Part shown: piece by piece, positions 56,824 to 64,000 of the stretch
Layout: the number at the start of each line of letters is the position of its first letter
How positions within the stretch are numbered: the stretch's first letter is position 1
Source of the DNA: Umbilicaria muhlenbergii
Lineage: Eukaryota > Ascomycota > Lecanoromycetes > Umbilicariales > Umbilicariaceae
DNA: 64,000 nt
Direction of reading: 5' to 3'
Assembly: GCA_000611775.1 (NCBI GenBank)
Contig: KK106981.1
Span: 4,528,927-4,592,926 of the forward strand
Notes under the pieces: model-generated
What the model saw: only the letters and a program-made list of their open reading frames with translations
What the model was told of the DNA's origin: nothing
The model's database searches: none
Position numbers and translations under genes: made by a program

Positions 56824-57717
56824 ATGCCGCCCAAACCCAAACTCAACGTCCACTCCTTTCCCCGGCCTCCCCTATTGGAGAAGACGTCGCGGCATCTCCT
56901 GGTCAAATGGACGGATGGGACCGTGATAGCGGAGACGAGGGAGGGGTATTGGGTTTTGGAGACGACGCATCCGCCTAGTGAGTAGATTCCTATAGATGTG
57001 CGGTGTTTGTGAAGATCGTGTGCAGTTTGGTCGATTTTACGTTTCTCTTCTCATCTCTTCTCTACGGGAAAGAATCTTCGCGTGGGTATGGGACAGTGCT
57101 TGTGTTGTTCTCTGGGGCTGGGATGACAGAGGGGAACTGCTTTTCGTAAACGCGTGTTGATTTCGAACGTACAAAGTTCTTCTACGCACATGGGGCAATT
57201 CGTTCCTCTTAAAGCAAGCGCGCATCTTCTTTACGTGCGAGCATTTGTGATTTCTCTTCTGTTGCCATCTCTGGCATGCATACTCTACTACTCCCCTATT
57301 GTCCCCATCCGCACCAACAAGCCCTTTGCAAACCCCATCTAACACCCGCGACCAGCATACTACCTCCCCCCCTCCTCCCTCTCCCCCTCCATCACCCTCC
57401 ACCCCTCCCCCAAACGCACAATCTGCGAATACAAAGGCACCGCCACCTACTGGAACATAACCCCTCCATCCCCCTCATCTCCCTCCACCTCCTCCTCCAC
57501 CTCTCCCCCACAAATACTCAACCGCATATGGAGCTACCCCTCCCCCACCCCGTCCTTCCTCCCCATCAAGGACTATCTAAGCTTCTACGCTGGTCCTTGG
57601 GAGTGTTTCGTCGATGGGGAGAGGGTGGAAGCGCAACCGGGGGATTTTTATGGGGGTTGGGTTACGGGGGAGATTGAGGGGAGGGTTAAGGGGGGGGTGG
57701 GGACTTGGGGGTGGTGA
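56824..57717 (+). CDS. DUF427 domain protein, 171 aa
   Basis: Two exons, 56824-56977 and 57356-57717, with a 378-nt intron (GTGAGT...CCAG, branch CTAAC). Exon 1 gives RPPLLEKTSRHLLVKW, then IAETREGYWVLETTHPP; exon 2 continues TYYLPP, CEYKGTATYWNI, LSFYAGPWECFVDGERVE and PGDFYGGWVTGEIEG. These are the successive blocks of DUF427, a small beta-rich domain found widely in bacteria and fungi. Its biochemical role is not established. A Ser/Pro-rich insert lies between YWNI and the last block. The intron is long for this genome, so an unseen small exon is possible, but the joined frame already fits the family without one. Confidence 0.88.
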
Positions 57718-58627
57718 AATTGCCTGTGGGGGGGAGATGAGGGTTGAGGGGATAGAAGGGGGGGCCAGATGGGTGGGATAGCGGAGGGGTAGAGGAATGG
57801 TGTTGGGGAAGAGGTCTGACGTGGTGGGGGAGGTAGTGGGCGGGCGACATGTGGCCGAAGAGGGTTGAGGGGTGGGGGTAACGGGTGTATTGGAGGAAGG
57901 AAGGGCTTTTGTGGTTTGGGGGTTAGGAGGGTGAAAGTGGTGGGTGGTGCTGGTATGGTTGGGGGATTTGTTGATATGACTTTCCGCTCGGAAAGCGCTT
58001 CTTTGATGTTGGGAACGAGGGCAGGAAGTAGAGTATGATGTAGATGAATCAATTAATGGGATCTCATCATCGATATGGACATTCATCGCCGGATGGGGAG
58101 GTTTGGAAGCGTTTCCAGACACATCAGATAACCACTGATAAGATGCTGTGGACAACAGTATTTGCTCTTCTGTATTTACACTTATGGCCATCGAAAGGGA
58201 ATTGTAAGCCAAGTTTCTGTCTAGCAGCCTTCAGATGAGCACTTGAAAATTACATGTCGTACTGAGGCAGGCAGCTCTAAATGAAATGTAAGGTGGTGCA
58301 ATGTAGATCTGACTCGCATACAAAAGATGACCAGACACTGCCCCCAAACGCTAAGGCACGACAGTCATGCAGCATCAGCTTACCCAGAAGGTACCTCCTT
58401 AAATTGAATGTTTAAGGTAGCACTTGCATAATGTGACACCCAGAATCTCATTCACACGACCCAACCATGACTGCTATATAACGACACTACTCCCACCCTT
58501 ACCCGCACTTCTCTTCCATTCCCAACTACTTAGACCACCACATCACTCCCTCCCAATTCCACACTCCAGCCTTTCCACAACCACCATATCAACACCAACA
58601 CCTCCGCCTCATCACACGCGCGCAACC
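57718..58627. other. Intergenic
   Basis: Begins G-rich on the + strand, mirroring the C-rich exon before it. A long minus-strand frame here is low-complexity and has no ATG at its start. The last 150 bp before the E2 gene are CA/CT-rich as in fungal promoters. Confidence 0.55.
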
Positions 58628-59227
58628 ATGTCCGGCCAGAAGCGTATCGCCAAGGTAGCCAAAGCATCACATACTCCTTAAACCCCGCTAACTGACCTCC
58701 CCACGCAGGAACTCGCGGACATCACCCGCTCCCCCCCCGAAGGCATGAAAGTAAGCCTAATCGACGAATCCGACATCCACAAATGGAAGATCCTCATGGA
58801 CGGCCCCGCCCAATCCCCCTACGCCGTTTGTCTCCCCCCTCCCAATCCATACCCTTCCCCCCCCCGGTCTCCCCACCACCTCACTAATCCCACCCCCCTT
58901 TCCCAGGGCGGCGTCTTCACGCTCCACCTGACCCTCCCCCCCGACTACCCCTTCAAGCCCCCGACGCTCTCCTTCCAGACGAAGATCTACCACCCGAACA
59001 TCACAAACGACGACAAAGGCTCCATGTGCCTGGGGATGCTCCGCGCCGACGAATGGAAGCCCAGCAGCAAGATAGCGGCGGTGTTGGATTTCGCGCGACA
59101 GTTGTTGGTGGAGCCGATGCCGGATGATGCGGTGGAGGCGGGGATCGGGCAGTTGTTCAGGGAGGATCGGAAGGAGTGGAGTAAGCGCGCGAGGGGGTGG
59201 ACGAAGATGTATGCTGTTAAGAGCTAG
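58628..59227 (+). CDS. Ubiquitin-conjugating enzyme E2, 154 aa
   Basis: Three exons, 58628-58654, 58709-58825 and 58907-59227, with introns of 54 and 81 nt. The protein is a single UBC fold: KRIAKELADI helix, HKWKILMDGPAQSPYAGGVF, PDYPFKPPTLSF, then the active site KIYHPNITNDDKGSMCLGML, in which Cys receives ubiquitin and the HPN motif supports catalysis. The C-terminal helices (LDFARQLLVEPMPDDAVE...WTKMYAVKS) are complete. It charges ubiquitin from E1 and passes it on with an E3 ligase. The NDDKGSMCLGML-RADEWKPSSK form is that of a fungal E2 group related to Ubc4/Ubc5 but distinct from it; I give no symbol. It is convergent with SEC11. Confidence 0.95.
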
Positions 59228-59665
59228 GTGGGCATGGGCCGTGGGGAGAGGGGAGAATGGGATTTGGGGGCGAGGGGCGGGGGCGAGGGGGTTGGGTTTG
59301 CATGGGAGGGGCGTTGAGGGGTGGGGGAGGGTTGGGCTTGGGGCGTGCTTGGGGCGCGTGCTTGCTTGCTACTGGGTTTGGGGAATAGAGACTATGGTCA
59401 CGGCGAATGAAGGAACGATGCATTCCTTGATCGTTACGATGACTTGATCTGGCTCTGTTCTGGACTATGCAACTGTCAAGCGTAAAGGGACAACACCGTA
59501 GCTGTGCCCATCCTTATCGACACGCAGTGGCCTCGCCGCCCACGACCCAGCCATGGAGCAACCAGCAGCGCTTTCCCACGTCCCAACGATATCGTCCCGT
59601 CCAATCCCCAAGCCAGGTCCCTCACAATCCAATCCATACTCAAACACCCTCTCGTCCCCCCTCCA
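59228..59665. other. Convergent intergenic region
   Basis: Between the 3' ends of the E2 gene (+) and SEC11 (-). G-rich at 59230-59370. Nothing else is seen. Confidence 0.55.
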
Positions 59666-60345
59666 TCATTCCCTCTGCAACACGACCATCGCGCCCATAA
59701 GCCCCAGCATAACCGTCTTCAGCCACGGATGCTCCGACAATAAGATAGTCACATAGCCCACAAACGGCACATAGCCCATGACGCTCCCGATGATATCCTG
59801 CGACCGATCCAGATAATCCTGTCCACGTGCGTACAGCTCCGTATCGTCCGCTAGGTTGTTGTCGCCTTTAGTGAGGAGACGAAGAGGCCGATCCCTACGC
59901 ACCCCCACACACGAATTAGCCATCCACCCCAACTCCCCCCAAACCAGCAACACCGATTCCAGCTCCCCGATCCCCATCCCCATCCACTCCTCCCTCTCCC
60001 GCGATCTCCCTGTCCCCCAGAAAAAGAAATCCCAACGACTCACCCGCCCCCAAACCTTCTAACAACGCGATGAACAATCGGGATATCCTTCCCGCGCACA
60101 TTATAAACCACCACCTCCCCGACCGCCGTCTCCCTCCCGCGATTCCACAAAAACAGCAAATCCCCGCGCTGGAACGCCGGTTCCATGCTGCCGGACAGGA
60201 CGACGACGATGGGGGAGGGGGAGTTGGTGGCGACGGACAGGCCCTTCCAGAGCATGAAGGCGGTGCTGAGGATGAGGGCGAAGTTGAGGAGTTGGGTGGC
60301 GGCTTGGCGGGGGTGGAAGGGGGTGGGGAGGAGGGAGGAGAACAT
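59666..60345 (-). CDS. SEC11: Signal peptidase complex catalytic subunit SEC11, 176 aa
   Basis: Two exons on the minus strand, 60345-60044 and 59894-59666, with a 149-nt intron (GTGAGT...GTAG). Residues ~17-40 are the single N-terminal membrane helix ([18 protein letters not shown]). The catalytic Ser is in [20 protein letters not shown]. The catalytic His is in IVHRVVR. The conserved [10 protein letters not shown] block carries the Asp of the active site. The protein ends with a second hydrophobic stretch ([15 protein letters not shown]). Length and order match yeast SEC11, which removes signal peptides from secreted and membrane proteins in the ER. A short Gly-rich insert (RRFGGGDRP) at the splice is the only irregular part. 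Gene start is the ATG at 60345. Confidence 0.95.
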
Positions 60346-61000
60346 GATGGTGGTTTGGGCGGGCGCAGGTGGAGGGGATGGGGTGTTGGAGGGGAGGATG
60401 GAGATATGGGAGGGGGTTTCGCGGGGGTCGCGAGGGGGTTGGTTGATTGGTGGGTTGGAAGCAGTGGTGTTGGCGCCCTGGTGGAAACAAGGTGTGCTGC
60501 TTCAGCGGTGGTGGGTGCTGGGCTTGGAAGATGCGACGTCGCGGAAACGCGTGCACTTCGGTTACCCTGCGATGGCCGGGTCCAAAGACAGGAGAGCTAC
60601 CAGCTGGATTTTCACGACCTCTCGATTGGGGTATGAGACGTTTGATTTACCAAGATTGAGAGTGTTGTTAGTCATTTCTAGACTTTTTCATATCGATGCT
60701 ATATCTCTGATAGATCAGTTGCTTTTTGTGTCCGCCATGTGTGAAGTCTAGAGCGCTCTTGCTGTTCCCAGCAACGCAGATTATATCGGACCTTCCCTTT
60801 GGCGTCAATGGCGAAATTCAGTATCTATACTGCTTTCCGCTGCGTGTGTGGGGAGAGTTTCGCCACTGCAGCGCTTTACTGTCTCCTTAAACGTCTCTCT
60901 GCGCATATTCAATCCCTCAACGCTGTTATTCTTCCTCGTATTCTTTCGAAGCGCATTGCCTGACTTAGTCTCCACCTCAACACCGTCGATTCCGCCTCTT
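60346..61000. other. Divergent intergenic region
   Basis: Shared 5' region of SEC11 (-) and the membrane protein gene (+). G-rich from 60190 to 60480. The frame of the membrane protein is open upstream to 60848 but without an ATG. Confidence 0.55.
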
Positions 61001-62078
61001 ATGCTAGCTGCAATAGCCTCATCACCCATGTCATCAATTACAATGCCCGCTCAGTCAACGCCACTCCTACCCAAAGCCAACAGGTCCCCACACGAGCACC
61101 CTATCTTCCACCGCGTCTGCCATTCCCCATGGCTTTTAATCAACCAAAGGATTCTCATTGCAATCCGAGGCTTCCTTGCCATTTACATGACCATCATATT
61201 GGCGCTAGAGTTTTCCTACGAGATCGTCAACAGAGAAAGAGGGAAATACTTCGTCTTCCTCCTCAGCAACTTTAGCTATGCCATCCAAATCGCGTATTAC
61301 TGGATCACCTCCGTAAGCTCTATTACATAAGCCTTCATTTTGTTGGCATTGTTGATGTTTTGTACTGCAGATTTGGACTGTGCAGCACTACTTGATTCCG
61401 CATCCCCGGATTGTGCGTATCGCTGGGGAGGATAGGGGATTCCTCGCCAAGGTCAAAGCCGCGATTTCGATCCCGACAACCACCGATGTGAATAGCAAGC
61501 GCCATAAGGCCTTTTCGCTCTTCTATGCAGCTGCTGTCACTTTGCCGTTTGTCACGACTATTGTGTTCTGGCTTATTCTGTACCACCCAAGTACGTGCTT
61601 GGGACCACAAACGGGTGCCAGGCCCATCCCTGTGGACCAGGCTGTGAAACTCTACTCCTTTGGTAGTAGGTTCTTGGAAGCCTTTCTGATCATCAATCTG
61701 AATGCGGTCAACTCGATCATTGCACTTGTGGAGATCATGGTCCTGAGCAGCGTCCACAAGCAGAAGGTGACATAAAGGAGCAATTGTGTACGATCTCGCC
61801 CGTAGCTAACGTATGGGCAGCCCTTCGGCGTACACCTCGGCGGTCTCCTTATCCTAGCCATCCTCTACTTGGTCTGGGCCAGCATCTTTGGTCACCTCAT
61901 TACCGGCAAGTTTGTGTACAAGTTCCTGGATCCTCTCTACCGTGGCTGGATGGCCATCGCCTTTATTGTTGTTGAAACGATGTCTTTGGTTACGACTATG
62001 TTTCTATTGCAGCGGGGTCTGCACTCGTTGCGCGAGAGGCTTTCTTGGAAGGCAGAATGCGACCGCCAAGGGCGTTGA
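61001..62078 (+). CDS. Uncharacterised multi-pass membrane protein, 321 aa
   Basis: Three exons, 61001-61312, 61371-61766 and 61821-62078, with introns of 58 and 54 nt, the last with branch CTAAC. Start chosen at the first ATG (61001); ATGs at 61028 and 61043 are also possible. About six hydrophobic segments: AIRGFLAIYMTIILALEF, a segment before YYWITSIWTVQHYL, YAAAVTLPFVTTIVFWLIL, FLEAFLIINLNAVNSIIALV, LLILAILYLVWASIFG and MAIAFIVVETMSLVTTMFLL. The segment HRVCHSPW near the N-terminus and LNAVNSIIALVEI recur in a fungal family I recognise but which has no assigned function. No catalytic motif can be pointed to. Confidence 0.85.
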
Positions 62079-63318
62079 GTGATGTTTGATCGAGCTGCTC
62101 AGGGCAGAGGCGGAGGATGCTTTGGTGCTGTATACCCTACGTATTTCCGTGCAAGTCTAACCTATGAAATGCCTCCTTGATGGAACTAAAGCGTCGTCCT
62201 TAATTGACAGCATTCACTGGTACATTCACTCTTCCGCTTTCCGCTTTTGGTGCAGACAATTCCATGCATTGACTCCTGAGCCTCTTTCGTTTCAATCATC
62301 TTTACTCCTTGATGTCAATGTGTCCCATGACGCCAACTTCAGTTCTGATTGCCCACGTCTGAATTCGGTGCTTTCGGTCATTCGTTGACCTAAACTCGTA
62401 TTCTCTGGCTACAAGGGTGCGCATACCATCAGTCACGCTTGTTGAGGGCTTCAAGTCTACTCGACTAAGTTTCCTTCACCTCTCAGAACCACATCATTCT
62501 CTCTTGGCGCTACTCATTGAGGTCGTTGAGGTCCAGTCAGCCATTTCTATTGAATGACGTTGCTCCTCGCCAGTCTCAGTTAAATCTTATCACGGCTTCT
62601 ACGTCACTGTCCAAGGTTCGACAAACAGATTGAAGGTCATTCCATCTTTGGCTCTCGGCTTCGATTGCCTTTTCGAGGTTGCCAGTGCTCCTTCCTCTTA
62701 CATTGCTCATTCTGAGAATTGCAAGCTCATCCTCGGCCCGCTTTCGACTCGTTCATTACCCTCTCTGGCAAAATTAGTCAGTCGGGTCCTAGCTACTGTG
62801 TCTGCTGCTATCCACCATGTGAGGAGTGGTCACTGGTGCTTCGATCTTGGGTCAGTTACCACGTAAGGTACGCTAGTTCACTATCACACCTACTTTAAGT
62901 CTTCTCGAGTCTACTGCGTCCCTACTGTCATTCTCTAGCAAGAGCGTCCGGTTATATTTCGGCCGATCTCGCATTCTCCTCCCATATTCTGCCGTTGCGA
63001 CATCACTACGATTTTTGAGTTTAAGACTCCTCGGTGTCAGCTCATTGCTTCCTGCCAGTAACATTTCTTACTAGCTTACACTATCTTGCCGTCATCTTGC
63101 GTGGGCCGAGTTATGACTTGGGAGTCTGTATTCGTCTCATCTGAAAGCAACACTGTAATTCTTACTGTTATCTCACAGTATTTTGGACTTCTTCAGAGTT
63201 CAGTCTACAACTATTTACCCTTGACTAAACAGTGGCAGTCAGACTCGTCTTCCATTCGATTTTTCATTAACGGCGCTCGACAAAATTAACACTTGCAGCC
63301 TTAGAGCAGGTATCCATC
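62079..63318. other. Intergenic, 5' flank of the PWWP-like gene
   Basis: 1.2 kb with a moderate TC bias on the + strand and no frame with family resemblance. It may include a long 5' leader of the next gene. Nothing else is seen. Confidence 0.55.
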
Positions 63319-64000
63319 ATGATCCTTCCAACCACACCAGAAAACAGCCCGTTCCGTATTCCGGCTCTTCCCAGAGGGCCTATCCCCACCTTGGGCATCC
63401 CTAAACCTACTAGTGCGTCAGCATCCGGTCGAGCAAGGTCCACATCGATTAGGAGTTCAACAGTTCCACCCCGCCCAGTCGCCCGCGAATCAACAACCCC
63501 CACACCTCCCGTCTCCGATTCTTTTCAGAACATCCTTCTAAAGCACGCCCAATGCGATGCTGAAGCAGGCGAGTATTGGTTGGCGCTGAAGGATGAAAGG
63601 GAACCGTGGCCAGTTGTGATTTGTAACGAAGAAATGATCGAAATGTTCTTTTCGGACATGCCACGGCCAGCAAACGCACGCAGGGCTGATGGGAGATGGC
63701 GCAAAGAATTCCGGTCTAGGGGAGATTTGACGGGACAGAAATGCTTTCCTGCCATGTACCTTGGGACGTGGAAATTGTAAGTGGCTTTACTTCCATGTAT
63801 TTTTAGCCTACGGCTACAACCATGCTTACAACAGTATCGCACGCATAATGCGCATTATGCCTTTGCCTTGCTGGAATTTCGCTGTCACCTTATCGCCAGA
63901 GTAATCTTATGAGGAAGGGCCCCACAAATGCTAACGTTCAATCATGCAGCTGCTGGGTACCATGGAACCGCCTTCAACCTCTTGACATTCAAAGGGCGTT
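63319..64000 (+). CDS. PWWP-like domain protein, 5' part (runs off the window)
   Basis: ATG at 63319. Exon 1 ends at 63776 and exon 2 starts at 63950 after a 173-nt intron (GTAAGT...GCAG, branch CTAAC). Residues 1-70 are Ser/Pro/Thr-rich. From ~75 the sequence reads GEYWLALKDEREPWPVVICN, where EPWPVVI occupies the place of the PWWP motif. NARRADGRW, FPAMYLGTWKF and CWVPWNRLQPLDIQRA follow across the splice, as in fungal PWWP-type chromatin proteins. These domains bind methylated histone tails and DNA. The rest of the protein is outside the window. Confidence 0.8.

Noticed and set aside
57577-58212. 211-codon minus-strand frame overlapping the DUF427 exon
   Set aside because: Low-complexity Pro/Ser/Thr composition antisense to a C-rich exon, no ATG at its start, and no family resemblance.
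1-64000. CRISPR arrays or prokaryotic operons
   Set aside because: Spliceosomal introns and fungal families throughout; no regularly spaced repeats with unique spacers.

Overview
The window comes from a filamentous ascomycete (Pezizomycotina). The genes have short introns (mostly 50-60 nt) with CTAAC/CTGAC branch sites. The families are typical of such fungi: HET, CFEM, DUF6594, NmrA, CorA-like, and kinase-TPR. Transposons decayed in a RIP-like way form AT-rich islands between GC-balanced gene blocks. No species can be named from the sequence alone. Two runs of N (2754-3552 and 22928-23080) are assembly gaps.

Layout. 1-5640 is an AT-rich island with a Ty3/gypsy pol remnant on the + strand, a gap, and gene-free decayed DNA holding a long inverted repeat. 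6.4-13.6 kb carries an unrecognised 785-aa protein (-), a BTB/POZ protein (+) and a HET-domain protein (-). 14.1-19.0 kb is a decayed Crypton-type (Ndc10/GCR1_C-like) element, bracketed by clusters of GGTTATT motifs and followed by tRNA-like relics. 20.3-31.8 kb has an NmrA-like protein (+), a TBC Rab-GAP (-, its 3' end lost in a gap), an acyltransferase-3 protein (+), a retropepsin-like protein with a fungal N-terminal signalling-type domain (-), and a DUF6594 membrane protein (+).

32.9-40.4 kb is a protein kinase-TPR gene broken by a CGA-to-TGA nonsense change, a frameshift and a 3.9-kb hAT transposon. The hAT itself contains a 1.5-kb miniature LTR element. Both insertions have exact target-site duplications, so the order of events can be read. 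40.7-42.6 kb is a CorA-like gene of doubtful integrity. 42.8-43.2 kb is a fragment that looks like the start of another kinase gene. 43.2-50.8 kb is a decayed Ty1/copia element (-) with a small gypsy-derived LTR element inserted in its pol. 50.9-53.4 kb is a gene joining an intact-looking kinase domain to a degenerate second one.

55.6-64.0 kb is an ordinary conserved block: a CFEM/PIR-type wall protein, a DUF427 protein, an E2 ubiquitin-conjugating enzyme, the signal peptidase SEC11, a multi-pass membrane protein, and the 5' part of a PWWP-like protein.

Taken together, the middle of the window (11-53 kb) looks like an accessory region rich in families linked to fungal non-self recognition and signalling (HET, kinase-TPR, tandem kinase, N-terminal domain plus retropepsin, CorA-like). 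It is repeatedly invaded and broken by mobile elements. The right 9 kb is housekeeping. Splice sites were placed by hand from frame, consensus and family resemblance; no search was run.
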